Source: Clostridium zeae (GTDB lineage Bacteria > Bacillota > Clostridia > Clostridiales > Clostridiaceae). From it: a stretch of DNA of 64,000 nucleotides. The stretch's first letter is position 1. Every line of letters starts with the position of its first letter. The stretch covers positions 1,006,396 through 1,070,395 of the forward strand of contig NZ_BMBA01000001.1 of assembly GCF_017312485.1 (NCBI RefSeq), written 5' to 3'. Positions 35,916 through 46,160 of the stretch are shown here, piece by piece. Under the pieces are notes generated by a model, which saw nothing but the letters and a program-made list of their open reading frames with translations, was not told where the DNA came from and did no database searches. Both the position numbers and the translations under genes were made by a program.

Positions 35916-36374
35916 TCACTTAACTTCAACTCTTGCAGTTTCTAACCACTTATCTAGTGCATTTTTATAAAAAATGTATTTTCCATTAACCTTTAGGAAA
36001 GGAATTTTGGCATCTGGACTCGCAACAAGCTTATTCAAATCATCTTCTGACATATTTAAATATCTATAAGTATCTACAAAATCAAGCATCGTTTTGTTAT
36101 TAGTTGAATTTATAGTTAGATTATTGTTATTTTGATTGTTCATTACATTTCCTATATTAGAATTTGATTGTGCTATAGCATACATTCCGTTTGCACTAGA
36201 CTGCCCATTCAACTCATATGAATTTGCTAGTTGTTTCATTGATTTTTCTAAAATGCTTGCACTAAAAAACAAACTGATTGCTAACAGAACAATTGCTATT
36301 GGCATAGCGTTTCCTTTTATGACAACATTATAAACTCTTTTTATAATTTCTCCATCATTAAATATTTTCCGCAT
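35916..36374 (-). CDS. membrane protein with excisionase-like C-terminal domain
   Basis: 152 residues. A basic N-terminus is followed by one transmembrane helix (about 24-42, MPIAIVLLAISLFFSASIL), an Asn/Ser-rich linker (about 65-92), and a C-terminal segment of about 55 residues resembling the HTH_17/excisionase fold (YRYLNMSEDDLNKLV, then IPFLKVNGKYIFYKNALDKW). By the positive-inside rule that domain would be outside the cytoplasm, an odd place for a DNA-binding fold. Function unknown. It is the next gene after spo0A, separated by a terminator, and is transcribed alone. Confidence 0.65.
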   Translation of the reverse strand: MRKIFNDGEIIKRVYNVVIKGNAMPIAIVLLAISLFFSASILEKSMKQLANSYELNGQSSANGMYAIAQSNSNIGNVMNNQNNNNLTINSTNNKTMLDFVDTYRYLNMSEDDLNKLVASPDAKIPFLKVNGKYIFYKNALDKWLETARVEVK

Positions 36375-36518
36375 ATTAACCTCCCTTTATATCGTTAATA
36401 ATATACATAGACTTACTTATTATGTTACTTATGTATATTCTCCATAGTTAGCTTTTAACCTCCTAATTTATTAATTTATGTTAAAAATTTTATCCTATAT
36501 TTTTTTACATTTAAAAAA

Positions 36519-36556
36519 TAAAAACCTTCTACATCACCTAAGTGAAAATAGAAGGC
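36519..36556 (-). terminator. terminator of spo0A
   Basis: CCTTCT and AGAAGG close a hairpin with an inner TCAC/GTGA stem. On the minus strand GTTTTTATTTT follows. It lies about 100 bases past the spo0A stop. Confidence 0.65.
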
Positions 36557-36654
36557 CTATTATAAATTGTTTAAAATTTATAAATTTGAATATATCCAAA
36601 AAAGGTTATATTACTCTTTCAAATCATTCAAATTTTAAAAGCTATTTCAATATG

Positions 36655-37470
36655 TTAGCTCACTTTATTTTTAAGTCTTAATTTATCTGCGACCATAGCA
36701 ATAAATTCAGAATTTGTTGGCTTGCCCTTATCATTGTGAACAGTATAGCCAAATAGTTTGTTTATAGCATCCACTTGTCCTCTTCCCCAAGCTACTTCTA
36801 TAGCATGTCTTATAGCTCTTTCAACTCTACTAGCAGTGGTATTATATCTCTTTGCTATAGAAGGATACAATTCTTTTGTCACTGCAGATAACAATTCCAT
36901 ATCATTTACTACCATGCTTATAGCTTCTCTCAAATACATATATCCCTTAATATGAGCAGGAACTCCAATTTCATGAATGATGCTTGTTATTTCAGATTCT
37001 AAATCTAATGGTTCTTTTTTAGTTTCCACCTTAACTTCTGGTGTTTCCATTAAAGGTACAGTTTTTCTAGTAGAATCTCCAGATATTGTATCATTGAACA
37101 TTTGTCTTATTCTCTTTGTAAATACATCCATGTCAAATGGTTTAACAACATAGTAATCTGCGCCAAGAGTTATTGCTCTTTGAGTAATTTTATCTTGCCC
37201 TACAGCAGAAAGTACAATTATCCTTGGAAATGGGTCTAAGTTCATGGAAGCAAGTTTTTCTAAAACTCCTAGTCCATCTAAATGTGGCATAATTATATCT
37301 AATACAACTAGATCAGGCTTTCTTTCCTCTATTAATTTAAGAGCTTCTAACCCATCCTTAGCAATTCCAGTTACTATTATATCTCTCTGATTAAGAAGAT
37401 AATCATTTAATATATTACAGAATTCCTTATTATCGTCTGCTATTAATACTGATATTTTTGATTCTTGCAT
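36655..37470 (-). CDS. spo0A: sporulation master regulator Spo0A
   Basis: 271-residue response regulator. The receiver domain (about 5-125) has the acidic pair D12-D13 (ADDNKEF), phospho-acceptor D58 (VVLDIIMPH) and K109 region (YYVVKPFD). A linker of about 25 residues leads to the Spo0A DNA-binding domain (about 160-270) with the recognition helix in [18 protein letters not shown]. Phosphorylated Spo0A binds TGTCGAA boxes to start sporulation, and in clostridia also solventogenesis and toxin control. One such box lies in its own leader. GGGGAG precedes the ATG. The spoIVB-spo0A order is the standard one. Confidence 0.97.
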   Translation of the reverse strand: MQESKISVLIADDNKEFCNILNDYLLNQRDIIVTGIAKDGLEALKLIEERKPDLVVLDIIMPHLDGLGVLEKLASMNLDPFPRIIVLSAVGQDKITQRAITLGADYYVVKPFDMDVFTKRIRQMFNDTISGDSTRKTVPLMETPEVKVETKKEPLDLESEITSIIHEIGVPAHIKGYMYLREAISMVVNDMELLSAVTKELYPSIAKRYNTTASRVERAIRHAIEVAWGRGQVDAINKLFGYTVHNDKGKPTNSEFIAMVADKLRLKNKVS

Positions 37471-37529
37471 AAAATTCTCCCCTTCGCATAATCATTCCAA
37501 TTATTAACAATTAATTACAATTAAATAAA

Positions 37530-37537
37530 TTCGACAA
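37530..37537 (-). promoter_or_regulatory. 0A box upstream of spo0A
   Basis: TTGTCGAA on the minus strand matches the Spo0A-binding consensus and lies 60 bases before the spo0A start, consistent with autoregulation as described in Bacillus and Clostridium. Confidence 0.6.
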
Positions 37538-37573
37538 AAGTTCTTTATTTCCTTCTTAAAAATTTTTTTATTT

Positions 37574-37606
37574 AAAAAAAGATATCTTATTAAGATATCT
37601 TTTTTA
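37574..37606 (-). terminator. terminator of spoIVB
   Basis: AAAAAAGATATCTTA pairs with TAAGATATCTTTTTT around a very small loop. It lies between spoIVB and spo0A. Confidence 0.75.
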
Positions 37607-37632
37607 ATTATATCACAATATTTACTTTTATG

Positions 37633-38820
37633 TTACTGTATAATACCCGCATCTTTTAACATCCATTCTATATAAATACCATATCCTACATCAGGTTTAT
37701 TTATTAAAACATGTGTTACTGCTCCAACTATTTTATTATTTTGTATAATTGGACTTCCACTCATCCCTTGAACAATACCACCTGTTTTTTCTAACAACTT
37801 AGGATCCGTTACTTTTATAATCATGCTCTTTGGACCAGGTTTATCTTGAGATAAAAGTTTGACGATTTCAATATCGTACATTTGTGGACCACTTTCATCA
37901 ATAGTTGTTATTATTTTCGCTTTTCCTTCTTTTATTTCATCTCTGAATCCAACTTTTAAAGGCGCACTGCTTCTAGTACCTAATGTTTTATTTGCTGTTC
38001 CAAATATACCACAAACAGTATTGTTTACTATTGATCCTAAAGAATTCTCTTCTTCTACAAATACACCTTTTAATTCTCCAGGTGTTCCTTTTTGACCTTT
38101 TCGCACACTAATTATTGATGTATTAACTAAAGATCCATCTCTTATACTTAGTATAGTATTTGTATCATTATCTGTTATCGGATGTCCTAAAGCCCCAAAT
38201 TTTTGAGTTTTAGCATCATAAAAAGTTAATGTTCCCACTCCTGCAGTAGAATCTCTTACCCACAAACCTATTTTGTATTTTTCGTCTGTGGTAGCTTTTA
38301 TACTATTAATAGTTTTATCTACTATCTGATTATTACGATCTATAGTTACTGTCACATTAGAAGTGGTCAAATTGTTTAGTTTCCTTATTAAGTCCTTGGA
38401 GTTTTGTATTTCCTCATTATTTATCTTTAAAACCACATCACCTAATTCTATCCCTGCTTTTCTACTTGGGCTTTCAGCTTTTCCTTCATTTGTTTCAATA
38501 TCTGAAAATCCCACTACTAGGACTCCTTTGGTTTGTATTTTGACACCTACACAACTACCACCAGGATATAATTCTAACTCTTCAGTTTTTTGAGAAAAAA
38601 CTGATTTCATTGGTACCATTGCTAGTGCTTTTGGTTTTGCCTGAACTTCTTTGCTACTTGTATCTTTATTAAAGTATGTAAGAATGTTACTGTATCCCTT
38701 CTGCACTATATTCGTGTAACTTCTAGTGGTTGTAAATTCATTAGAAGAGAATGTGTAAAAGCTTACGAACATAAATAAACTTAATACGCAAAACAAATTT
38801 TTTATAAGCTTCATATTCAT
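37633..38820 (-). CDS. spoIVB: SpoIVB serine peptidase
   Basis: 395-residue S55-family peptidase secreted by the forespore. It cleaves SpoIVFA to activate pro-sigma-K processing. N-terminal membrane anchor (about 5-25), PDZ domain (about 90-175: GVLVVGFSDIE, GIELGDVVLKINNEEIQN), and a catalytic domain with His in GALGHPITD and the nucleophile Ser in GMSGSPIIQNNKIVGAV. AGGAGG precedes the ATG. Its position directly upstream of spo0A and downstream of recN is conserved in spore formers. Sigma-G/F-dependent expression is expected, but I did not assign the promoter. Confidence 0.95.
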   Translation of the reverse strand: MNMKLIKNLFCVLSLFMFVSFYTFSSNEFTTTRSYTNIVQKGYSNILTYFNKDTSSKEVQAKPKALAMVPMKSVFSQKTEELELYPGGSCVGVKIQTKGVLVVGFSDIETNEGKAESPSRKAGIELGDVVLKINNEEIQNSKDLIRKLNNLTTSNVTVTIDRNNQIVDKTINSIKATTDEKYKIGLWVRDSTAGVGTLTFYDAKTQKFGALGHPITDNDTNTILSIRDGSLVNTSIISVRKGQKGTPGELKGVFVEEENSLGSIVNNTVCGIFGTANKTLGTRSSAPLKVGFRDEIKEGKAKIITTIDESGPQMYDIEIVKLLSQDKPGPKSMIIKVTDPKLLEKTGGIVQGMSGSPIIQNNKIVGAVTHVLINKPDVGYGIYIEWMLKDAGIIQ

Positions 38821-38991
38821 TTTATCTCCTCCTTCTCTTTACATTTAAGTTACCCACAAATATAAATGCATATGCTGTATTAACTTTGTTATTAAAGACA
38901 ATAAAAATAAAATAATACTAATTTTATCTTCTTTTAATAAAATTTTTACTTGAATTTTTATGTAAACCTCGCTAATATTCTATAAAAACAA

Positions 38992-39024
38992 AAAAATAGA
39001 ACTACATTTAATAGTTCTATTTTT
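38992..39024 (-). terminator. terminator of the recN gene cluster
   Basis: AAAAATAGAACT (38992-39003) and AGTTCTATTTTT (39013-39024) form a perfect 12-bp stem with T-run. Confidence 0.8.
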
Positions 39025-39040
39025 CCTAAATTTTCATTTA

Positions 39041-40738
39041 TTATGTATTAGATTTCATTTTGTTTTTCTTAATATTTGCCAATTCAACCATTTCTTTTGC
39101 ATTTACTAAAGTAGCTGAAGTTACTTCAACTCCGCCAATCATTTTAGCTACCTCTAAGTCTTTTTCATCAGAATTCATTGTTTTAACCTTAGTATATGTC
39201 TTTTCTCCATCAACATGCTTAGATATTAGGAAATGATTGTCTGACATTGAAGCTATCTGCGGAAGGTGAGTTATGCAAAAAACTTGATGTTTAACAGAGA
39301 CTTCATACATTTTTTCTCCTACCGCTTGAGCAATTCTGCCACTTATTCCTGTATCTATTTCATCAAATATTACTGTAGGTATTTTATCTTTATTAACAAA
39401 GACTGTTTTTAAAGATAACATTATTCTTGAAAGTTCTCCACCAGATACTACTTTTTCTAAAGACTTTAAAGGTTCTCCAGGATTTGTAGAAATGAGGAAT
39501 AATACTTTATCCATCCCATATATATTAAATTCGTCTACAGAACTTATATCGATACTGAATTTACTTTTCTCTAAACCTACAAATCTTAATTCTGAACTTA
39601 TCCTCTCTTCAAGATCTTTTCCTATTGTAATTCTTAAGTTATGCAACTTATCGCTTAATATTCTCATATTCTGGTAAATCTTATTTTTTTCGTCTACTAA
39701 TGAACTGATTATTTGTTCGGAGTTTACTATCTGATTATACTGTTCTTCTAGCTGCATTCTATAATCTAATATAATTTCTATAGTCTCTCCATATTTCTTC
39801 TTATATAATCCTATTTCATAAGTTCTTCTATTAACCCTGTCCAATTCATCATCATCAAAAACATATTCATCACTTATATCTCTAAATTCATTGGAAATTT
39901 CCTGTAAATTATAAAATATTTCATTTAAATCTTCATAGCTCTTTTTTATCTTATCTGAATATTTAGTTATAGAGGACAGATCATAGCAGATACGAGATAA
40001 TTTATCAATAATCGATCCATCTTCACTTCCCCCTCTTAAATCATTATATGTATGAGAAAGAACTTTGCTTATTTTTTCAGCATTTGACAATATAGCTAGT
40101 TTTTCATTTAATTCAGTTTCTTCTTCAGGCTTTAACTTACCTTCATCTATGTCATCGATCTGATATTTAATATAATTGGCAAGCTTTTCATTATCTTCAT
40201 TACCTCTAAGCTCTCTAATCTTCTCTTCTATCACTGAAACTTCATTAAAAAGTTTTCTATACTCAGATAAGGTTTCCGAAATACTTTCTTCACCAAAACT
40301 ATCTAAATAGTTAATATGACTAGATTTATTCATAAGATTTTGATTTTCGTGCTGACCATGAATATCCACCAAGGTCTCAGTAAGCTTTTTAAGTGAAGAA
40401 ATGATTAAACTTTTACCATTTACTTTAATAACAGATTTTCCATTTTGAAAAGATTCTCTTGATATTATAATAAGGTCATCTGTTTCTATCTCTAATTCTT
40501 CAAGTGCATTCTTTGTTCTTGTGCTTTCTATATCAAATATAGCTTCTACAAAAGTTTTATTTTCACCAGTTCTGATAATATCTTTATTAAACTTTCCTCC
40601 AAGCACATAATTTATAGCATCAATAATTATTGATTTACCTGCTCCTGTTTCTCCGGAAAGTATATTAAATCCTTTATCAAAGCTTAAACAAATTTTCTCT
40701 ATAAGTGCAAAGTTCTCAATAGTAAGTTGTAATAACAT
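39041..40738 (-). CDS. recN: DNA repair protein RecN
   Basis: 565-residue SMC-like ATPase recruited early to double-strand breaks. Walker A GETGAGKS (about 29-36), a central coiled-coil arm of about 250 residues, ABC signature VSGGELSRIML and Walker B VIFDEIDTGISG. Length and motifs fit the family exactly. It ends the run nadK-argR-recN, which is conserved in Firmicutes, with 21 bases between argR and recN. GGTGG lies upstream of the ATG. Confidence 0.96.
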   Translation of the reverse strand: MLLQLTIENFALIEKICLSFDKGFNILSGETGAGKSIIIDAINYVLGGKFNKDIIRTGENKTFVEAIFDIESTRTKNALEELEIETDDLIIISRESFQNGKSVIKVNGKSLIISSLKKLTETLVDIHGQHENQNLMNKSSHINYLDSFGEESISETLSEYRKLFNEVSVIEEKIRELRGNEDNEKLANYIKYQIDDIDEGKLKPEEETELNEKLAILSNAEKISKVLSHTYNDLRGGSEDGSIIDKLSRICYDLSSITKYSDKIKKSYEDLNEIFYNLQEISNEFRDISDEYVFDDDELDRVNRRTYEIGLYKKKYGETIEIILDYRMQLEEQYNQIVNSEQIISSLVDEKNKIYQNMRILSDKLHNLRITIGKDLEERISSELRFVGLEKSKFSIDISSVDEFNIYGMDKVLFLISTNPGEPLKSLEKVVSGGELSRIMLSLKTVFVNKDKIPTVIFDEIDTGISGRIAQAVGEKMYEVSVKHQVFCITHLPQIASMSDNHFLISKHVDGEKTYTKVKTMNSDEKDLEVAKMIGGVEVTSATLVNAKEMVELANIKKNKMKSNT

Positions 40739-40759
40739 CTTAACCCACCTTACTTAAAT

Positions 40760-41212
40760 TTAAGTATTTATCATTCTTCTCATCTTAGAAACTAATTCTT
40801 CAGCTTTATCTATACTTCTAACCAAAATAAAAATTGTATTATCACCAGCTATAGTTCCTGCTATGTCAGAAAAATGTAAAGTATCTATTGCTTCAGCAGC
40901 AGCAGATGCTGATCCTGACAAAGTTTTTACCACAACCATCTTATCTACATTTTCTACATGTAAAACAGTATTAGAAAATATATTGGCCATTTTATCACTC
41001 ATATCATTTGTACTATTATTAATAGATGCATACTTGTATTTTCCATCTGAACCAAGTACTTTTATTAACTTTAAAGTTTTTATATCTCTAGAGACAGTCG
41101 CTTGAGTCACATCAAAGCCTTCATTCTTTAATGTATCTGCAAGTTCCTCTTGTGTTTCAACTGACCTGTTGTTAATTATTTCTAAAATCTTTGTATGCCT
41201 CTTTGATTTCAC
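40760..41212 (-). CDS. argR: arginine repressor ArgR
   Basis: 150-residue hexameric arginine-sensing repressor. The N-terminal winged helix-turn-helix ([20 protein letters not shown], then [12 protein letters not shown]) is followed by the C-terminal arginine-binding and trimerisation domain with the [12 protein letters not shown] motif. The start is a GTG with GAGGG four to five bases upstream. Regulation of arginine metabolism is expected elsewhere in the genome, since no arg genes are in the window. Confidence 0.95.
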   Translation of the reverse strand: MKSKRHTKILEIINNRSVETQEELADTLKNEGFDVTQATVSRDIKTLKLIKVLGSDGKYKYASINNSTNDMSDKMANIFSNTVLHVENVDKMVVVKTLSGSASAAAEAIDTLHFSDIAGTIAGDNTIFILVRSIDKAEELVSKMRRMINT

Positions 41213-41224
41213 GTTACCCTCACC

Positions 41225-42061
41225 TTACCATTCGCCATCTTGGCTTAAGATTTTTTTTCTAAGTACGTTAAAATAGTCATATTCATCTAAAAGTATTAAG
41301 TTACAAGACTTTTCATTTTTCCCAACCATTATCTTGCAATTATTACTCAATTTTATGGATTTTTGCCCATCCACAGTTAAAAATATTTCTTCTGCAAAAC
41401 TTTCAGCTTGTATTTCCACTGTACTGCTGCCATTTATAACAATAGGCTTCATTGTCGGAGTATGAGAACATATAGGAACTATAGTTATAATTTCTAGTGA
41501 CGGCATTATTAGAGGCCCACCTGCTGAAAATGAATAGGCTGTCGATCCAGTAGGAGTTGATATTATAACTCCGTCACCTTTGAACGATGAATAAAATTTG
41601 TTATCAACAAGAATCTTATATTTTACCATTCTTGAAAGAGTACCCTTAGCTATAACTATATCATTTAAGGCTATATTATCATAAGTCCCACTAGCACATT
41701 GAACATTACATTTTAGCATCATTCTTTTTTCATATCTAAACTTTTTATTTTTTAGACACTCTAATGCATAATCAACACATTTAATATCAACACTTGTAAG
41801 AAATCCAAGATTACCTATATTTATGCCAAATATAGCTAGATCAGTTGGTACTGCTAAATCTCTTGTTGCTCCTAGAATAGTTCCATCACCGCCTAAAACC
41901 ATTAGACAATCTATATCTATATTTTTTTCAATATCTTTATGGTTTTGAACTCTAAAAACATATGAATTCTGAAAATATTCTTGTGTTTTCTTTATTATTG
42001 CATTAATTATTGAACCATCTTTATCTTTAGATGGATTAATGAAAATTCCTATATTTCTCAT
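41225..42061 (-). CDS. nadK: NAD kinase
   Basis: 278-residue ATP-NAD kinase producing NADP. The GGDGT motif with catalytic Asp (VLGGDGTIL, residues about 57-65), the downstream NDIVI and the glycine-rich STPTGSTAYSFSAGGP substrate loop are all present. GGAGG precedes the ATG. It lies 12 bases from argR and 13 from tlyA in a tight operon, an order shared with many clostridia and bacilli. Confidence 0.95.
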   Translation of the reverse strand: MRNIGIFINPSKDKDGSIINAIIKKTQEYFQNSYVFRVQNHKDIEKNIDIDCLMVLGGDGTILGATRDLAVPTDLAIFGINIGNLGFLTSVDIKCVDYALECLKNKKFRYEKRMMLKCNVQCASGTYDNIALNDIVIAKGTLSRMVKYKILVDNKFYSSFKGDGVIISTPTGSTAYSFSAGGPLIMPSLEIITIVPICSHTPTMKPIVINGSSTVEIQAESFAEEIFLTVDGQKSIKLSNNCKIMVGKNEKSCNLILLDEYDYFNVLRKKILSQDGEW

Positions 42062-42074
42062 AGTTCCCTCCAGG

Positions 42075-42884
42075 CTATATGTTATTATGAGAGTCCTGAA
42101 CTACCTTATCAATTCTTTCATCTATATTAAAATCTGCTTCATATTGTGCTTTAGTAAAGTATACTAAATACTCAATATTTCCTTCAGGTCCTTTGATTGG
42201 CGAAAAATCTAAGCCTTTGATTGATAAATTTAGCGATAATATAAATCCTACAATTTTCTTAATTACTTCTTTATGAGTTTCTGGATCTCTAACTACGCCT
42301 TTTTTACCAACTTTCTCTCTTCCTGCTTCAAATTGAGGCTTTATTAGTGCTACAACCTCACCTTGTTCTTGAAGAAGATTTACTACTGCAGGAGTTACTT
42401 TTGTAAGAGATATAAACGATACATCGATCGAAGCAAAATCTGCTTTCTCAGCTAATTGATCTTCAGTTACGTATCTTACATTAGTTCTTTCCATACATAC
42501 AACTCTCTCATCAGTTCTAAGCTTCCAAGCAAACTGTCCATAACCAACATCGATTGCATAAACCTTTTTTGATCCATTTTGTAGCATACAATCAGTAAAT
42601 CCACCAGTGGATGCTCCTATATCTAAGCATACCTTATCCTTTAGCTCGATATCAAAGGATTTTATAGCTTTCTCTAATTTAAAGCCACCTCTGCTCACAT
42701 AAGGAATATCATTACCTTTTACTACAATTTCTGCTTCTACCTTTACCTTTTCGCCACTTTTATCTACTCTTCTTCCATCTATAAAAACATTTCCAGCCAT
42801 TATGCTGGTCTTTGCTCTTTCTCTAGATTGAAAAAATCCCTTCTCCACAAGAAGAATGTCCAATCTTTCTTTTTTGTCTCCCAT
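42075..42884 (-). CDS. tlyA: TlyA-family rRNA 2'-O-methyltransferase (hemolysin-A family)
   Basis: 269 residues: an S4 RNA-binding domain (about 4-65: RLDILLVEKGFFQSRERAK) then an FtsJ-like Rossmann methyltransferase (about 75-250) with SAM motif CLDIGASTGGFTDC and KPQFEAG. Mycobacterial TlyA methylates 16S and 23S rRNA and affects capreomycin sensitivity, and the clostridial target is presumed similar. The ATG at 42884 with AGGAG is preferred over the longer frame. It lies upstream of nadK-argR-recN. Confidence 0.92.
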   Translation of the reverse strand: MGDKKERLDILLVEKGFFQSRERAKTSIMAGNVFIDGRRVDKSGEKVKVEAEIVVKGNDIPYVSRGGFKLEKAIKSFDIELKDKVCLDIGASTGGFTDCMLQNGSKKVYAIDVGYGQFAWKLRTDERVVCMERTNVRYVTEDQLAEKADFASIDVSFISLTKVTPAVVNLLQEQGEVVALIKPQFEAGREKVGKKGVVRDPETHKEVIKKIVGFILSLNLSIKGLDFSPIKGPEGNIEYLVYFTKAQYEADFNIDERIDKVVQDSHNNI

Positions 42885-43018
42885 TTTATCTCCTCTATAT
42901 CTGCAATTATGTATATATAGATGAACCACTTCCTACTTAAATTTATATTTTAAAATTCTCTCACCAGAATCCGTTAGAGTTTTAAAAATAGTTTTCGTAA
43001 TGGAACCCTATAACTAAA

Positions 43019-43103
43019 GCCATGTTTAAGATTACTGTTGAAATTTAGGTATTACCACTAGATATACTATAAGTGATACCTAAATTTCAATACAGTGCTT
43101 TAA
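43019..43103 (-). repeat. dispersed hairpin repeat family B, copy B3
   Basis: Opposite orientation to B1, B2 and B4. Arms TTGAAATTTAGGTA near 43038 and TACCTAAATTTCAA near 43077 form a long hairpin. The outer parts (GCCATGTTTAAG and CAGTGCTTTAA) match the family termini. It fills the tlyA-dxs interval. Confidence 0.65.
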
Positions 43104-43131
43104 CCTAGTCTTAAATTAAATTTATATTGTT

Positions 43132-44991
43132 CTATTTTAATGTATTTACTATTTCATCTTTTATTGAAGTAATATCAAGTTTGTTCAATTTATATAAAGT
43201 ACTTAAATCTCCATGTTGTATAAATTTATCTTCATATCCTAAGTTTACAATCTTACCATTATATTCTATTGCATTAAGGTAACTTAATATTTCGCTACCT
43301 AGTCCACCGCTTATAACATTGTCTTCTACTGTAATTACATATTTGTAATCTTTAGCTATATCATCTAAAAGTTTTTTGTCTAATGGTTTTATAAATGTAG
43401 CATTAATTAATCCTACATTATACTCTTCTCCAAGAAGTTTAATAGCTGCTTCTGAATGTTGAACCATCTTACCGGTAGCAATTATAACTATATCTTTACC
43501 TTTTCTCATTAAATCCCATTTACCTTTTTCTACTTTTTCAATAGGACTTAATTCTATCCCTGGTATATCTCCACCTCTTGGGTATCTAATAGCCACTGGT
43601 TCATCTTGCATAAGTGCCCATCTTAGTATAGGTTTCACTTCTTCTAAACACTTCGGTGCAACTATATTTAGATTAGGTATATGTGAAAGATAAGATATAT
43701 CAAATACTCCTTGATGTGTTTCTCCATCTTCTCCAACTATACCAGCTCTGTCTATAGCAAAAACTACTGGCAGATTCTGCACACACACATCATGCAACAC
43801 CTGATCATAAGCTCTTTGCAAGAACGTTGAGTATACTGCAAATACTGGTTTTAAACCTTCCTTTGCCATTCCAGCTGCCAATGTTGTTGCATGCTGTTCT
43901 GCTATTCCTACATCGAAAAATCTGTGTGGAAATTCTTGTGCAAATTTCTTAAGTCCAGTTCCATCAGGCATAGCTGCAGTTACAGCTACAACTTCATCAA
44001 TCTCTTTAGCAATGTCAATTAAACTTTCTCCAAAGGCATTTGAATAGGTTCTTTTGTTTGAAGGACATAACTCTCCACTACAACTATCAAAAGGAGCTAT
44101 ACTGTGAAATTTGTTAGGATTCTCTTCTGCAAAATTGTACCCTTTTCCTTTTTGAGTAATTGTATGTATAATTACTGGTCCATCTGATTTTTTTGCTTTG
44201 TAAAGCATATCACTTATTTCATCTATATTATGTCCATCGATTGGACCTAAATATTTCAATCCCATATCTTCAAAAAGCATACTAGGCACTACTAACTGCT
44301 TTATACTATCTTTTATCTTACTTATTGAAGTAGCTATATTTTTACCTACAGTTGTTTGGTTTAAGGTATTGTTAATTTCATTCTTCAGTCTATTATAACC
44401 TGGATCTAATCTAACCTTACTTAAATAAGTTGAAAGTCCCCCAACATTATCTGATATAGACATCTGATTATCATTCAAAATTATTATTAGGTTTGTTTTA
44501 CTATATCCTACATCATTAAGTGCTTCGAAAGCCATTCCGCCTGTTAAAGCACCATCACCAATCACTGCTATCACATGATTATCTTTTTTCAATATATCTC
44601 TTGCTCTTGCCATACCTAAGGCTGCTGATATAGATGTACTACTATGTCCTGTATCAAATGAATCATACTTGCTTTCACATCGCTTAGGAAATCCACTTAT
44701 TCCACCATATTTTCTTAAAGTTTCAAATTTATCTTTTCTTCCTGTGAGAATTTTATGTACATAGCTTTGATGACCTACGTCCCAAACAATCTTATCTTTT
44801 TCTAGATTAAATACCTTAAATAAACTTAAAGTTACTTCTACAACACCTAAATTTGATGCTAAATGCCCACCAGTCTTAGATACATTATCAATTAAGAACT
44901 CTCTTATTTCACCTGAAAGTGCTAAAATTTCATGTGAATTTAATTTTTTAACATCATTAGGACATTTGATTTTATCTAAATATCTATACAT
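43132..44991 (-). CDS. dxs: 1-deoxy-D-xylulose-5-phosphate synthase
   Basis: First enzyme of the methylerythritol phosphate isoprenoid pathway, a thiamine-diphosphate transketolase condensing pyruvate and glyceraldehyde 3-phosphate. About 619 residues, with the TPP-binding [18 protein letters not shown], the HGG..NLGVVE region (THx [12 protein letters not shown]), GPIDGHN and the C-terminal transketolase domain ([17 protein letters not shown]). I start at 44991 because GAAGGA is one base from the upstream ATG but ten from this one. It is in operon with ispA, 22 bases apart. Confidence 0.96.
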   Translation of the reverse strand: MYRYLDKIKCPNDVKKLNSHEILALSGEIREFLIDNVSKTGGHLASNLGVVEVTLSLFKVFNLEKDKIVWDVGHQSYVHKILTGRKDKFETLRKYGGISGFPKRCESKYDSFDTGHSSTSISAALGMARARDILKKDNHVIAVIGDGALTGGMAFEALNDVGYSKTNLIIILNDNQMSISDNVGGLSTYLSKVRLDPGYNRLKNEINNTLNQTTVGKNIATSISKIKDSIKQLVVPSMLFEDMGLKYLGPIDGHNIDEISDMLYKAKKSDGPVIIHTITQKGKGYNFAEENPNKFHSIAPFDSCSGELCPSNKRTYSNAFGESLIDIAKEIDEVVAVTAAMPDGTGLKKFAQEFPHRFFDVGIAEQHATTLAAGMAKEGLKPVFAVYSTFLQRAYDQVLHDVCVQNLPVVFAIDRAGIVGEDGETHQGVFDISYLSHIPNLNIVAPKCLEEVKPILRWALMQDEPVAIRYPRGGDIPGIELSPIEKVEKGKWDLMRKGKDIVIIATGKMVQHSEAAIKLLGEEYNVGLINATFIKPLDKKLLDDIAKDYKYVITVEDNVISGGLGSEILSYLNAIEYNGKIVNLGYEDKFIQHGDLSTLYKLNKLDITSIKDEIVNTLK

Positions 44992-45013
44992 ATTTTTCAT
45001 TCCTTCTATTTAA

Positions 45014-45886
45014 TTATGATTCTCTATGTAAAAGCTCTAGAGTTAACTCCTTAAGTTTACCTGTATCTTTATTTAATTTTTCTAAAAGAGCTAAACATTC
45101 TGCCGTAATTTCTTTACATAACCCTTCAGATTTTTCTATCCCATAAACAGTAATAAAGTTAGTTTTATTATTATTTTCATCGCTTTTCACTTTTTTACCA
45201 AGCTTTTCTGTGCTGCCTAAAACATCTAAAATATCATCCTTTATTTGAAAAGCAAGACCTAATTTATATCCGTATTCTTTTAAAATATCAATATCTCTTT
45301 CAGTTGCCTCACCCAAAATTGCTCCAGCTAATATGGCTGCCTTAATCAGTTCACCTGTTTTCTTTTCATGCATATATTTAAGTGTATCTTCTGAAATTGA
45401 TTTACCTTCATTAATTATGTCTACTACCTGACCACCAATCATTCCCTTTCCGCCAGCAGCATCCGTTATTACTTTTGTTGCTTCTAAGGCTTCTAACCTC
45501 TTGTCTGAACAGGAGTAATTAATCATAATTGAAAAAGCCTCATTAAGAAGACCGTCACCTGCTAAAACTGCCATAGCTTCTCCAAAAACTTTATGACTGG
45601 TAGGTTTTCCGCGTCTTAAATCATCATTATCCATACAAGGTAAGTCATCATGTATAAGCGAATATGTATGTATCATTTCTAAAGCTCCAGCCATAGGCAG
45701 TATGTCTTGAAAATTTTCCTTATACAAGTTATAAGTTAACATCATTATTATGGGGCGTATTCTTTTGCCACCTATATTTAGGCTATAAGCCATTGCATCA
45801 TATATTAACTTATTTTCTCCACCTTTGTCGATGAAATAATTATCAAGATATTCATCTATCAGTCCTTTGATATCTTCAATGCTCAT
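45014..45886 (-). CDS. ispA: polyprenyl (farnesyl/geranyl) diphosphate synthase
   Basis: 290-residue all-helical prenyltransferase extending isopentenyl units. First aspartate-rich motif DDLPCMDND (about 84-92) preceded by LIH, second motif DDILDVLGS (about 225-230), and the IGGKRIRPIIMM signature. The four residues between the aspartates of the first motif (DDLPCMD) are the bacterial farnesyl type. AAAAGGAG precedes the ATG. It sits between xseB and dxs as in many Firmicutes. Confidence 0.94.
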   Translation of the reverse strand: MSIEDIKGLIDEYLDNYFIDKGGENKLIYDAMAYSLNIGGKRIRPIIMMLTYNLYKENFQDILPMAGALEMIHTYSLIHDDLPCMDNDDLRRGKPTSHKVFGEAMAVLAGDGLLNEAFSIMINYSCSDKRLEALEATKVITDAAGGKGMIGGQVVDIINEGKSISEDTLKYMHEKKTGELIKAAILAGAILGEATERDIDILKEYGYKLGLAFQIKDDILDVLGSTEKLGKKVKSDENNNKTNFITVYGIEKSEGLCKEITAECLALLEKLNKDTGKLKELTLELLHRES

Positions 45887-45930
45887 TACTTACTCCTTTT
45901 ATTTTAACGTAAATTTGAAGTTTTAGTCCT

Positions 45931-46152
45931 CTATTCTTCAATAGTAAAATCTTTAACTTCTTCTTTTGCATTAATAACCTTTATTTTTCCTTCCATGTCA
46001 TTGAGAGTCTTATAAAGCTTATTAACCAATTTTACCCCTTCTTCGTAAACCTTTAATGATTCCTCTAAATTTAATTCAGAACTTTCAAGGTCTTTTACTA
46101 TGTCATCAAGTTTATTAAACATCTCATCATAAGATTCACTTTTCTTTACCAT
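45931..46152 (-). CDS. xseB: exodeoxyribonuclease VII small subunit
   Basis: About 73 residues with the XseB signature ([20 protein letters not shown] and [11 protein letters not shown]), a helical hairpin binding XseA. The ATG at 46152 follows GAGGTG. The alternative start four codons upstream overlaps xseA by four bases. It is in operon with xseA and ispA. Confidence 0.94.
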   Translation of the reverse strand: MVKKSESYDEMFNKLDDIVKDLESSELNLEESLKVYEEGVKLVNKLYKTLNDMEGKIKVINAKEEVKDFTIEE

Positions 46153-46160
46153 AAGACACC

